From CBDCGV01 sp965216955 (GTDB taxonomy: Bacteria > Bacteroidota > Bacteroidia > Chitinophagales > JADIYW01): a stretch of 64,000 nucleotides of DNA. The stretch lies in contig CBDCGV010000018.1 in assembly GCA_965216955.1 (NCBI GenBank), forward strand, positions 496,001 to 560,000, read 5' to 3'. How positions within the stretch are numbered: position 1 is the first letter of the stretch; the number at the start of each line of letters is the position of its first letter. Below are positions 51,652 to 61,192 of the stretch, in pieces. The notes under the pieces were generated by a model that made no database searches, was not told where the DNA came from, and saw only the letters and a list, made by a program, of their open reading frames with translations. The position numbers and the translations under genes were made by a program.

Positions 51652-52266
51652 CTAAATTTCTATATCCCCCTTCCCTTCTCTTAAAACAGCATATTTACCA
51701 TCAGTACAATCGATAACTGTTGAAGGGGTTAATCCTCCAACGCCACCATCAATAACCAAATCAACGGTCTTCTTATACGCTTCATATATTTCTTCAGGAT
51801 CGGACATATAGTCTAGGTAGGTATCTTCATGATGAAGCGATGTAGATAGAATAGGTCGCCCCAATAGATTTACAATAGATCGCGCAATCGCATTGTCAGG
51901 AATTCTTATGCCTACTGTTTTCTTATTACTTTTAAAAAGTTTAGGAACATTATTATTCGCACGCAAAATAAAAGTGTATGGACCCGGCAAAGCCCTTTTC
52001 ATCAACTTATATGTTGGAGTATTAGGATTAAAGGTATAGTCTGTTATATGGCTCAAATCATAGCATATAAACGAAAAATTAACTTTATTTGGCTTTACTC
52101 CTTTGATTCTACAAATTTGCTCAAAGGCCCTTCGACTATTAATATCACAGCCCATCGCATATACTGTATCTGTAGGATAAATAATGACACCACCTTTTTC
52201 TAAAGTTTTAACAACTTGGTTGATCTTTCTATCAGATGGATTATCCGGATGTATATGCAATAACAT
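51652..52266 (-). CDS. L-threonylcarbamoyladenylate synthase family (Sua5/YciO/YrdC)
   Basis: A 204-residue YrdC-fold protein. GGVIIYPTDTVYAMGCDINSRRAFEQICRIKGVKPNK holds the KxR-type site, KRALPGPYTFIL the conserved LPGP, VGIRIPDN the phosphate site, and GGLTPSTVIDCTDGKYAVLREG the end. The length and sequence resemble the YciO branch more than TsaC. True TsaC makes threonylcarbamoyl-AMP for t6A37 in tRNA; YciO may be a related activity. Since no second copy is in the window, either function is possible. Confidence 0.85.
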   Translation of the reverse strand: MLLHIHPDNPSDRKINQVVKTLEKGGVIIYPTDTVYAMGCDINSRRAFEQICRIKGVKPNKVNFSFICYDLSHITDYTFNPNTPTYKLMKRALPGPYTFILRANNNVPKLFKSNKKTVGIRIPDNAIARSIVNLLGRPILSTSLHHEDTYLDYMSDPEEIYEAYKKTVDLVIDGGVGGLTPSTVIDCTDGKYAVLREGKGDIEI

Positions 52267-52323
52267 ATAAATGTTTTCTATAGACAGTCAATTTTAAATC
52301 TAAAGACCAATAACGTATTAAAA

Positions 52324-53514
52324 CTAGGCAACATGCTGTTTAACCAACCCTGCAGCTTCCTTCAGAATTACTGCGGAGTACACTTCTAACCCTGACTCAT
52401 CAATGATTTTTTTAGCAATGTCTGCATTGGTACCTTGTAAACGAACAATAATTGGTATATTGATTTCTCCTATATTTTTATATGCTTCAACAACCCCATT
52501 TGCAACTCTATCACATCTAACAATACCTCCAAAAATATTGATTAAAATGGCCTTAACATTTGGATCTTGCATTATAATTCTAAAACCCGCCTCAACGGTT
52601 TCTGCACTTGCAGTACCCCCAACATCCAAAAAGTTGGCCGGCTCTCCACCAGAAAGTTTAATCATATCCATGGTAGCCATAGCTAAGCCTGCTCCATTGA
52701 CCATACAACCAACATTACCATCAAGCTTTACAAAATTTAAATTGAACTTACCCGCTTCTACTTCCGTAGGGTCTTCTTCTGTTAAATCACGTTGTTCCTC
52801 CAAATCTTTATGCCTATATAATGCATTATCGTCTAAATTCACTTTACAATCAACTGCTATAACTTGTTCATCAGAAGTTTTTAGGACTGGATTAATTTCA
52901 AAAAGTGAAGCATCTGAAGACTCAAAAGCTTTATACAAAGCAAAAACAAACTTTACCATCTCTTTAAATGCCCTTCCCGATAACTCTAGGTTGAATGCAA
53001 TACGCCTTGCCTGAAAACCTTGTATACCTACTCTGGGATCAATAAACTCCTTATGTATTAAATGTGGTGTCTCTTCAGCAACTTGCTCTATATCCATCCC
53101 TCCTTCTGTTGAATACATAATTACATTACGCTCACTTTCTCTGTCTACCAATACACTCATATAGAATTCTTTAGGTTCATTGGCTCCAGGATAATAAACA
53201 TCCTGCGCAATAAGTATTTTATGCACCTTTTTACCTGCAGGTCCTGTTTGAGGAGTAATTAATTGCATACCCAAAATCTCATTAGATTTATCCTCTAAGT
53301 CCTCAATGGATTTAGCTAATTTTACACCTCCTCCTTTGCCTCTACCACCAGCATGAATTTGAGCTTTAACCACCCACCATTCAGTCCCTGTCTCTTTGTT
53401 GAGTTGTTTAGCCGCTGAAATCGCCTCTTCAACCGTTTCAGCCATGATGCCCTCTTGTATTTTTACACCAAACTTTTTTAATAGTTCCTTTCCTTGATAT
53501 TCATGTAGATTCAT
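52324..53514 (-). CDS. sucC: Succinate-CoA ligase (ADP-forming) subunit beta
   Basis: A 396-residue ATP-grasp protein. MNLHEYQGKELLKKFGVKIQEG is the standard N-terminus; KAQIHAGGRGKGGGVKLA binds ATP; FEINPVLKTSDEQVIAVDCKVNLDDNALYR holds the metal site; FLDVGGTASAETVEAGF and INIFGGIVRCDRVANGV form the CoA ligase domain. It makes ATP from succinyl-CoA in the citric acid cycle. sucD is not adjacent. A promoter lies about 100 bases upstream. Confidence 0.95.
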   Translation of the reverse strand: MNLHEYQGKELLKKFGVKIQEGIMAETVEEAISAAKQLNKETGTEWWVVKAQIHAGGRGKGGGVKLAKSIEDLEDKSNEILGMQLITPQTGPAGKKVHKILIAQDVYYPGANEPKEFYMSVLVDRESERNVIMYSTEGGMDIEQVAEETPHLIHKEFIDPRVGIQGFQARRIAFNLELSGRAFKEMVKFVFALYKAFESSDASLFEINPVLKTSDEQVIAVDCKVNLDDNALYRHKDLEEQRDLTEEDPTEVEAGKFNLNFVKLDGNVGCMVNGAGLAMATMDMIKLSGGEPANFLDVGGTASAETVEAGFRIIMQDPNVKAILINIFGGIVRCDRVANGVVEAYKNIGEINIPIIVRLQGTNADIAKKIIDESGLEVYSAVILKEAAGLVKQHVA

Positions 53515-53615
53515 TCTAAAAACTTTGCATTAAGTTATAAATGTAATGAGTGCTTCTCAATAGTGGAAATTTTTCTTTGAATTGTGTAACTTTTATTTCC
53601 AACAAAGAATTTCAA

Positions 53616-53643
53616 TAAAAATAGGGATAACTTTATTTAACAA
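53616..53643 (-). promoter_or_regulatory. Candidate promoter of sucC
   Basis: On the minus strand TTG (53643-53641), 17 bases, then TATTTTTA (53623-53616) fit the Bacteroidota promoter with one mismatch. The sucC ATG is about 100 bases downstream, so a 5' leader of some 95 bases is expected. The rest of the 207-base gap to the alpha-2-macroglobulin gene shows only AT-rich sequence. Confidence 0.4.
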
Positions 53644-53721
53644 ATTCCGAAAAAATATAGGACTATATTAATTTCGTTATTTACTAGAACAAGGTTTCAT
53701 TTAAATAAGCAAAATCTAATA

Positions 53722-56700
53722 ATGAACATTCATCAAATTTTAAAAACTGTATTTGTATTTATATGCAGTATTCTTTTATTTGCTAATTGCAACAATAAAA
53801 AAGATAATAGTGTAAAAATATCTTACGTAAACTTTGAAGATGAAGTAGCATTACAACAAAATTTAACTTTTGTTTTCAATAAAGTAGTGATGAATGTAGA
53901 TTCTTTAATTGGTAATTGGTTATCATCAGACTATTTAATAATAGAACCAAAGGTTGATGGTTATTATAAATGGAACAGTCCACAAGAATTGGTTTTTTCT
54001 CCAACAAAAGGTTTTCTACCTGCAACAACGTACGATCTTCAAGTCAGTAATCAAACATTACAGCATTCAAAAAAAGTAAGCAAACTAAGTGGTCAAACAA
54101 ATTATCAGTTTCACACTTCTTATTTGAATATAGAAAGTCTAAATACTCAATGGCTAAAAGATGAACAAACAGATAAAGTAGTACTACAAACAGAGCTGGA
54201 TTTAAATATTCCAATTGATCCAGAAAGAATAAAAGATAAAATTCATGCGGAAATAGGCAAAAAAAAGATCCCTATTCAATTAAAAACTAGCCATCCATCT
54301 AATAAAATTGTTTTCCAACTTATAGATCTAGATCCAGTAACTAAAAAGTCTAAATTAACAGTAAAAATTGAAGACAAGGCTATTACAGGAAATTCCAACG
54401 GCATAAAAAAATCTATTGAGATTGAATCAGTAGGTAATTTAACTATTTCAGACATTAAGTCTGAACACAATGGACTCGAGGGAATTATTACTGTATACCC
54501 TTCACAACCAATAACCAGTGAACAAGCGAAAAAACATCTATCAATAAGTCCTAAAATCAATTTCAACATTGAAGCTTCAAATGGTAAAATAATTGTCCGA
54601 AGTGAAAAACTAAATCCCGATAAAGAATATACGATTACAGTTTCTAAAAAAATAGAAGGCGTTTTAGGTGGTAAATTGAAAGATCATTTTTCTAAGAAGA
54701 TTTCCTTTGGAAAAATAGCACCACAGATCGCTTTTGAAAATGAAAAAGGGAGATTCTTAAGTACTGAGGGCAAAAAAAATATAGCCGTTAAAATTGTGAA
54801 TGTTCCCAAAGTAAAAGTAACGATATCGAAAGTCTTTGAAAACAACTTACTCTCCTTTAACAGACAAGGAAAAACATATGATTGGTATTATGAGTATAAT
54901 GAAGAAGAAGATTACAGCGATTATTTCAATTATACCTATTACAATACTAATGATCTAGGGCAAACTATTTATGAAAAAGAAATTGAAACCAACACACTCC
55001 CTTCTCATGCCTCGGGCAAAATTTTAAACTTAAATTTTGAGGATAAACTTAAAGATTACAAAGGTATTTATGTAATTGATGTTAAAGACGTCGACAAAAG
55101 ATATCTTTCTGATTCTAAAATCATTTCTCTTTCGGACTTAGGTCTCATAGTCAAAGAGGATGCTTCTTCCGTTTATGTATTTATAAATTCTATTCTAACT
55201 GCTAAATCCTTATCAGGGGTTAAGGTTAATTTCATTAGCTCTGATAATCAGATAATAGGATCAGCTACCTCTGGAAGCAATGGAATTGCTGTATTTAACA
55301 AACCCTTACATCTTAAAAACTTTAAATTAAGAATGATCACCGCTGAAAAGGGCGAAGATTTTAACTATCTCAATTTAAATGAGCATCATGTAAACACCGC
55401 AAGATTTGACGTTGGTGGTAAGCGTATAAACGATCAAAATTATGATTTATATCTCTATGGTGAAAGAGATTTATATAGGCCTGGCGAAACCATCCATATG
55501 GCAGGCATAGTAAGACAATTCAACTGGAAAAAACCTGAAAGCTTTCCAATCAAAGCTAAGTTAAGTTACCCCAATGGGAAAGAATTTAAGACTATAAAAA
55601 AAGTGTTAAATGAAGAAGGAGCCTTTGAAGTAAATTTTACACCTCCAGCATCAGCAATAACAGGCAACTACTCATTCGAAGTATTTAGCGGAAATGATGT
55701 TTTACTCGCATCAAAATCGATAAGCGTAGAGGAATTTATGCCCGATAGAATCAAAGTTGAACTAAATACTAATAAAGAGGAGTATTATCCCGGAGAATCG
55801 ATAAGTGCTGAAATTTTGGCCACTAATTATTTTGGCCCTCCAGCAGCAGATCGAAACTATGAACTGGAAATGACCCTATACAGATCCCATTTTAGTCCTG
55901 AAGGGTTAAACAACTTTAATTTTAATGTCTCAAAAAAGACAACGCTTAGATCTATTTATAATGAAGGACAAACAGATCAATCGGGTAACGCTAAAGAAAC
56001 GATTACGATTGATAAAAAATATACCGATATGGGGGTTTTACAAGGACGATTGTATGCCACTGTTTTTGATGAAACAGGTCGTCCTGTAAATAGAGCTAAG
56101 AGATTTAAAATTATTACTCAAGAAGTATTTTATGGGATTGGTTATACAGATTATTTTACTGGAACTAATCAAGCTTTGGCAATTCCATTAATTGCTGTAA
56201 ATAAAGACGGAAAACCACTTGATGGAGCAATTGGATCTCTAAAAATTGTAAGAAAAAAATGGGAAACTATTTTGAAGAAAGATGGTAATAAATTTAAGTA
56301 TGTTTCTCAACCAAAAAATGAAGTATTGGTAGATAAAAAGGTAACCATTTCAGGGGAAAATACCGTATTCTATTTTACACCAAAAAAGTCTGGGCGCTAT
56401 GAGATTTATTTAAATGGAGAAAAGGCGAAAAGTTATGTAGATAATTCTTTTTATGCATATGGGTATGATGATACCTATAATAGATCCTTTGAAGTAAACA
56501 ATGAGGGACATATCGATATTGAATTATCTCAGGAGGCATGTAATGTTGGAGACAAAGTTGATGTTTTATTAAAAATGCCTTTCACTGGAAAAGTATTGGT
56601 AACTACTGAAAGAGATAAAATTCTCAGTTATTTCTATTTAGATGCTACGAAAAAAGCAATGAACTTTAGCTTACCTATTAAATCTGACCACCTGCCAAAT

Positions 56701-59121
56701 ATATACATTACGGCTACACTTATAAAACCTAATAGCAATACCGCAATTCCAATGACAGTAGCACATGGTTTTGCTTCTCTAAAAGTAGAGGATAATAAAC
56801 ATACCTTACCCCTATCTATTAGTTGCGCAGAAAAATCAAGATCGCAAACAAAACAAACCATTCAAATCAAATCTGCACCCAATACAGAAATAGCATTGGC
56901 TATTGTTGATCAGGGTATTTTGGCAATTAAAAACCAAAAATCTCCTTCGCCCTATGATTTTTTCTTTGCTAAAAGAGCACTCGAAGTAAATTCAGCAGAC
57001 TTATATCCATATCTATATCCAGAAATTACAGCCTCGGGTGGTGATGGATTTGAGGCAGAAATGATGGATAAAAGAACAAACCCTATGGATAATAAAAGAG
57101 TAAAACTAGTTTCTTTCTGGAGTGGTCTATTAAAAACTGATAATAATGGGAACCTCGATTATGAAATTGAAATTCCTCAATTTTCAGGAAGTCTAAGATT
57201 AATGGCAGTTGCTTATAAAGGAGACCGCTTCTCTGATGAACAAAAGGAAATGATTATTGCAGATCCTATTGTGATGAGCTCATCTATACCAAGATTTTTA
57301 AGTCCTGGTGATAAATTAACCATGCCTGTAACATTGAGTAATACCACAAATAAAAAAGCAAAGGGGGATATAAGAATTGCTCTAGAAGGACCTTTAAAGC
57401 CCTCTGGTCCTATCCAATCTAACATAAGTATTGATCCTAATAATGAACAACAAGTTATTTTAGAAGTAGAAGCCGTTCAAGATATCGGGCAAGGTAAAAT
57501 CACAGTAACGGCCAATGCATTAGGAAGTACATTTAAAGAGATTACTGATATTACTGTGAGACCAGCTGCTCCTTTAGTAAAATCAAGCGCCTCAGGGAGT
57601 GTAGCTTCAGGAGATTCAAAAAAAGTGGCTACATCTGGAAATTACATTCCTACTAGTGTAGACCAAAAACTAATTATTAGTAAATCTCCGATGGTTCAGT
57701 TTACAAAAAATTTAGAGTATTTATCGAGGTACCCCTATGGCTGTATAGAACAAACCGTATCAAGATCCTTTCCTCAAATATATTTCAACGATTTAGTAAA
57801 ACATCTAGGAAATGAAGTGGAAAGCTTAGATAAAAAAAATGCATTAATGAATGTTCAGGCAGGAATACAAAGAGTTTCAACCATGCAGTTATCTAATGGT
57901 GGCTTCAGCTATTGGCCAAGCAGAGGTTATGAAAGTTGGTGGTCAACCGCATATGCAACGCATTTTCTTATTGAAGCTAAAAAAGCTGGGTTTGAAGTAG
58001 ATAGAAAGATGTATAACAAAGCACTTAACTATTTAAAATCAAAAGTTAAAAAAATTGAAAAGGAGGTTTACTACTACAATGGCACTAAGAAAAAAGAAAT
58101 TGTAAAAAAAGAACTTGCATATAGTCTATATGTACTCGCATTAGCAGGAAAAGCGGACCTGTCAACAATGAATTATTACAAATCCAATCCACAACTTTTA
58201 AGTCTGGACTCAAAATATTTAATCGCTTGTGCGTATACTTTACTTGGCGACAATGGGAAGGCACAGCAAATACTACCGGCCGCTTTTAGCGGAGAAAAAT
58301 CTGTTCCTGTTTTTGGAGGAAGCTTTTACTCTCCTATTAGAGATATGGCTATAGCGTTAAATGCACTATTAGATGCAGACCCTAACAATGAACAAATTAA
58401 CTATTTAGCAAAAGAAGTTTCCAGTGCATTACAAAACAAACGATACCTAAATACGCAAGAAACTGCTTTCGGTTTCTTAGCGATGGGCAAACTTTCAAAA
58501 CAGATAAAAGATTATAATGCAACGGCAGATATATTAGTTAGTGACCAGAAAATTGCTCATTTTGATGGTCAAGATTTAGTGCTCAACACCGAGAAAATAA
58601 AATCAAATGATGTGATCATTAAAGCTGCTGGCAATGGATCTGTTTATTACTTTTTAGAAAAAGAAGGCATCCCTATTGATGGTAGTTATAAAGAAGAAGA
58701 TAAATTCCTAAAAGTCAGAAAGAAATTCTTTACAAGAGATAAAAAAACAATAACAACGAATAAATTCAATCAAAATGATTTAGTTATAGTAGAGGTTACT
58801 TTACAAAGTCTAAACGGAAAACATATTGAAAATGTAGCAATTACAGATATGCTTCCTGCAGGCTTTGAAATTGAAAATGCCAGATTAACAGAAATGCCGG
58901 ATCTAGACTGGATCAATGAAAATGGACAATATGACCATAAAGATATTAGAGACGATAGAATCAATATTTTTGCAACCGCAACACCTACAGAAAAGAAATT
59001 TTATTACATGGTACGAGCCGTTTCAACTGGAACTTTTCAAATGGGTCCAGTAAGTGCAGATGCGATGTATAATGGAGCTTATCATTCCTATTGGGGGGGC
59101 AGATCAATTATTATAGAGTAA
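53722..59121 (+). CDS. Alpha-2-macroglobulin family lipoprotein with intact thioester
   Basis: An 1799-residue protein. The signal ends at FANC (Cys23), a lipobox. Residues 30-650 hold Ig-like MG domains with a macroglobulin MG2-type strand set; YDLYLYGERDLYRPGETIHMAGIVR is the typical MG start. ALAIVDQGILAIKN and KRVKLVSFWSGLLKTDNNGNLDYEIEIPQFSGSLRLMAVAYKGDRF form the A2M domain. YPYGCIEQTVSRSFPQ carries the thioester CxEQ at Cys1341, followed by the alpha-helical thioester domain and a C-terminal receptor-like domain. It would trap proteases that breach the envelope. The usual partner, penicillin-binding protein 1C, is not adjacent. Confidence 0.93.
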   Translation: MNIHQILKTVFVFICSILLFANCNNKKDNSVKISYVNFEDEVALQQNLTFVFNKVVMNVDSLIGNWLSSDYLIIEPKVDGYYKWNSPQELVFSPTKGFLPATTYDLQVSNQTLQHSKKVSKLSGQTNYQFHTSYLNIESLNTQWLKDEQTDKVVLQTELDLNIPIDPERIKDKIHAEIGKKKIPIQLKTSHPSNKIVFQLIDLDPVTKKSKLTVKIEDKAITGNSNGIKKSIEIESVGNLTISDIKSEHNGLEGIITVYPSQPITSEQAKKHLSISPKINFNIEASNGKIIVRSEKLNPDKEYTITVSKKIEGVLGGKLKDHFSKKISFGKIAPQIAFENEKGRFLSTEGKKNIAVKIVNVPKVKVTISKVFENNLLSFNRQGKTYDWYYEYNEEEDYSDYFNYTYYNTNDLGQTIYEKEIETNTLPSHASGKILNLNFEDKLKDYKGIYVIDVKDVDKRYLSDSKIISLSDLGLIVKEDASSVYVFINSILTAKSLSGVKVNFISSDNQIIGSATSGSNGIAVFNKPLHLKNFKLRMITAEKGEDFNYLNLNEHHVNTARFDVGGKRINDQNYDLYLYGERDLYRPGETIHMAGIVRQFNWKKPESFPIKAKLSYPNGKEFKTIKKVLNEEGAFEVNFTPPASAITGNYSFEVFSGNDVLLASKSISVEEFMPDRIKVELNTNKEEYYPGESISAEILATNYFGPPAADRNYELEMTLYRSHFSPEGLNNFNFNVSKKTTLRSIYNEGQTDQSGNAKETITIDKKYTDMGVLQGRLYATVFDETGRPVNRAKRFKIITQEVFYGIGYTDYFTGTNQALAIPLIAVNKDGKPLDGAIGSLKIVRKKWETILKKDGNKFKYVSQPKNEVLVDKKVTISGENTVFYFTPKKSGRYEIYLNGEKAKSYVDNSFYAYGYDDTYNRSFEVNNEGHIDIELSQEACNVGDKVDVLLKMPFTGKVLVTTERDKILSYFYLDATKKAMNFSLPIKSDHLPNIYITATLIKPNSNTAIPMTVAHGFASLKVEDNKHTLPLSISCAEKSRSQTKQTIQIKSAPNTEIALAIVDQGILAIKNQKSPSPYDFFFAKRALEVNSADLYPYLYPEITASGGDGFEAEMMDKRTNPMDNKRVKLVSFWSGLLKTDNNGNLDYEIEIPQFSGSLRLMAVAYKGDRFSDEQKEMIIADPIVMSSSIPRFLSPGDKLTMPVTLSNTTNKKAKGDIRIALEGPLKPSGPIQSNISIDPNNEQQVILEVEAVQDIGQGKITVTANALGSTFKEITDITVRPAAPLVKSSASGSVASGDSKKVATSGNYIPTSVDQKLIISKSPMVQFTKNLEYLSRYPYGCIEQTVSRSFPQIYFNDLVKHLGNEVESLDKKNALMNVQAGIQRVSTMQLSNGGFSYWPSRGYESWWSTAYATHFLIEAKKAGFEVDRKMYNKALNYLKSKVKKIEKEVYYYNGTKKKEIVKKELAYSLYVLALAGKADLSTMNYYKSNPQLLSLDSKYLIACAYTLLGDNGKAQQILPAAFSGEKSVPVFGGSFYSPIRDMAIALNALLDADPNNEQINYLAKEVSSALQNKRYLNTQETAFGFLAMGKLSKQIKDYNATADILVSDQKIAHFDGQDLVLNTEKIKSNDVIIKAAGNGSVYYFLEKEGIPIDGSYKEEDKFLKVRKKFFTRDKKTITTNKFNQNDLVIVEVTLQSLNGKHIENVAITDMLPAGFEIENARLTEMPDLDWINENGQYDHKDIRDDRINIFATATPTEKKFYYMVRAVSTGTFQMGPVSADAMYNGAYHSYWGGRSIIIE

Positions 59122-59206
59122 AATAAAATCATTTACAAGATTCGTCAAAAGTGATTTTGCACTTCATCAACATTAAAGTAACTTCAAGTTATAAATAATT
59201 CAAAAT

Positions 59207-60226
59207 ATGAGTACGGATTACAAAGCAGTTTATATAACTAAGAATGGCCCTTCGGAAAAAGCATTTAAGATAAAGTCTATGGGTGAAGTTGCCGATCCTG
59301 AATTAGATGAAGTAGGTGTTGAAATAGAAGCCTTTGGTCTTAACTTCGCCGACGTAATGGCTCGATTAGGTTTATATAGAGATGCTCCCCCGTTACCTTC
59401 CATTATTGGATATGAATCTGTTGGAAAAGTAGTAAAAAAGGGGCAAGATGCAGGAGATCATGTGCAAGTTGGTGATCGTGTAATTGCTTTTACCAGATTT
59501 GGAAGTTACGCTCAGTATACCAATACAAAAGCGCTTGGAGTAGTTCCTATAGGAGATTATGACACGGGTAAAGCTCTAGCATTAGCTACACAATACTGTA
59601 CCGCTTATTATGGCTCTAATGTGGCAACCAATGTTATGCCAGGAGAAAAAGTTTTAATTCAAGCAGCAGCCGGTGGTGTTGGAACTGCATTAATCCAGTT
59701 ATGCAAACTAAAAGGTTGCTATATATATGGTACAGCAGGATCAGAAAAAAAATTAGATTATCTAAGAAGCCTTGGTGTAGATCAGCCCATCAACTATAGA
59801 GAAAACAATTTTTGGGATGTAATAAAAGAACCCGTAGACATTGTCTTCGATTCTATTGGAGGAAAACACTTCAGAAAAGGGTTAAGCCTTTTAAATAAAG
59901 GAGGGCGAATGGTAGCATATGGAGCCGCATCTCAAACAGATTCTTCAAATATTTTTGGACAAGTTAAATTTGGATTGGACTTTGGAATATATCATCCGGC
60001 ACAATTCCTAATGAATTGCCAATCACTAATTGGCATTAATATGTTACGCATTGCCGATCATCGTCCCGATATTATGAAGCACTGCCTAGGAGCTGTTGTA
60101 GAATTAGCACATCAGGGGAAAATTGATCCGACAGTTGGAGGTATGTATTCCATTGATCAGCTAAATGAAGCTCATGATGCACTTGAAAAAAGAAAGACCA
60201 TTGGAAAAATTGGCGTTTATTGGTAG
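59207..60226 (+). CDS. Zinc-type alcohol dehydrogenase-like / quinone oxidoreductase (MDR)
   Basis: A 339-residue medium-chain reductase. NFADVMARLGLYRDAPPLPSIIGYESVGKVVKKG is the substrate domain start, and VLIQAAAGGVGTALIQLCKLKGCYIYGTAGSEKKLDYLRSLG the NADPH-binding site. It lacks the Cys/His catalytic zinc set, so it belongs to the quinone reductase/VAT1-like group. It may reduce quinones or enones. The gap to queG downstream (42 bases) holds a strong palindrome, which may end this transcript or control queG. Confidence 0.88.
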   Translation: MSTDYKAVYITKNGPSEKAFKIKSMGEVADPELDEVGVEIEAFGLNFADVMARLGLYRDAPPLPSIIGYESVGKVVKKGQDAGDHVQVGDRVIAFTRFGSYAQYTNTKALGVVPIGDYDTGKALALATQYCTAYYGSNVATNVMPGEKVLIQAAAGGVGTALIQLCKLKGCYIYGTAGSEKKLDYLRSLGVDQPINYRENNFWDVIKEPVDIVFDSIGGKHFRKGLSLLNKGGRMVAYGAASQTDSSNIFGQVKFGLDFGIYHPAQFLMNCQSLIGINMLRIADHRPDIMKHCLGAVVELAHQGKIDPTVGGMYSIDQLNEAHDALEKRKTIGKIGVYW

Positions 60227-60238
60227 CAGGGGCTATGC

Positions 60239-60267
60239 CAACCTGTTAGGTTGGACCTAACAGGTTG
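60239..60267 (+). repeat. Perfect 13-bp palindrome between MDR gene and queG
   Basis: Arms CAACCTGTTAGGT (60239-60251) and ACCTAACAGGTTG (60255-60267) are perfect reverse complements around a TGG loop. The right arm ends one base before the queG ATG. There is no U-rich run after it, so a rho-independent terminator is less likely. I remember similar CCTGTTAGG/CCTAACAGG palindromes scattered between genes of Bacteroidota, so it may be a REP-like element; I see no second copy in this window. Confidence 0.6.
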
Positions 60268-60268
60268 T

Positions 60269-61189
60269 ATGAAAGATAAAAACAGTCAGCTTATAAAACA
60301 ATGGGGAAAAGAATTAGGTTTTAGTTTTATAGGTATCTCCAAAGCTACTTTCCTTGAGGAAGAAGCCACGCATCTGGACAATTGGTTAAAAAAAGGATTC
60401 CATGGTCAAATGTCCTATATGGAAAACTGGTTCGATAAAAGATTAGATCCAACAAAACTTGTTGATGATGCAAAATCGGTAATTAGTCTAATGTATAATT
60501 ACCATTCTGACAAAAAACAAATCCAAGAAGCCCCTAAAATTTCTAAGTATGCTTACGGCAAAGATTATCATTTTGTAATAAAAGATAAATTGAAAACTTT
60601 ATTACAAAAAATAAATACTGAAATAGGAGAAATTCATGGGAGGGCATTTGTTGATAGTGCTCCGGTAATGGAAAGAGTTTGGGCAAAAAAATCCGGTTTG
60701 GGCTGGTTAGGAAAGCATACCTTATTGATCAACAAACAACAAGGATCCAACTTTTTCTTAGCAGAATTGATTTTAGACCTGCCACTCTCCTACGACGAAC
60801 CTTTAAAAACAGATCATTGCGGCACTTGTACAAAATGCATAGATGCCTGCCCAACAGATGCTATCGTTGAAGCCAATCTACTCGATGCAAGTAAATGTAT
60901 TTCTTATCTCACTATAGAGCTTAAAGAAGAAGTGATCCCTAATGAATTTAAAGGTCAATTTGAAAACTGGATGTTTGGGTGTGACATATGCCAAGATGTA
61001 TGTCCCTGGAATAGATTTAGTCAACCACATAATGAACCAGCATTCGAGCCTCAAAAAGAATTGCTCTCTATGACTTCTAACGAATGGGAAGAGATAACAG
61101 AAGAAGTATTTCAAAAACTATTTAAAAACTCTCCTATTAAAAGGACAAAATTTAAGGGTTTAAAGAGAAATATCAATTTTCTAAAATAG
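60269..61189 (+). CDS. queG: tRNA epoxyqueuosine(34) reductase QueG
   Basis: A 306-residue protein. The start ATG 60269 matches the family N-terminus (QLIKQWGKELGFSFIGISKATFLEEEATHLDNWL); a TTG at 60251 in frame lies inside a palindrome and is unlikely. DHCGTCTKCIDACPTDAI and CDICQDVCPWN supply the eight Cys of two [4Fe-4S] clusters. GKHTLLINKQQGSNFFLAELILDL is the cobalamin region. It makes the last step of queuosine in tRNA. It is shorter than E. coli QueG (379 residues) and lacks the C-terminal HEAT-like repeats, which is common in this phylum. Confidence 0.93.
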   Translation: MKDKNSQLIKQWGKELGFSFIGISKATFLEEEATHLDNWLKKGFHGQMSYMENWFDKRLDPTKLVDDAKSVISLMYNYHSDKKQIQEAPKISKYAYGKDYHFVIKDKLKTLLQKINTEIGEIHGRAFVDSAPVMERVWAKKSGLGWLGKHTLLINKQQGSNFFLAELILDLPLSYDEPLKTDHCGTCTKCIDACPTDAIVEANLLDASKCISYLTIELKEEVIPNEFKGQFENWMFGCDICQDVCPWNRFSQPHNEPAFEPQKELLSMTSNEWEEITEEVFQKLFKNSPIKRTKFKGLKRNINFLK

Positions 61190-61192
61190 TTA

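Noticed and set aside
52403..53014. 203-codon open frame on the plus strand
   Set aside because: It lies entirely antisense to sucC, whose protein matches its family end to end, and its own translation is low-complexity Ser/Pro/Lys without any motif.
60251..60268. TTG start that would lengthen QueG
   Set aside because: The codon sits inside the palindrome and the ATG at 60269 matches the family start.
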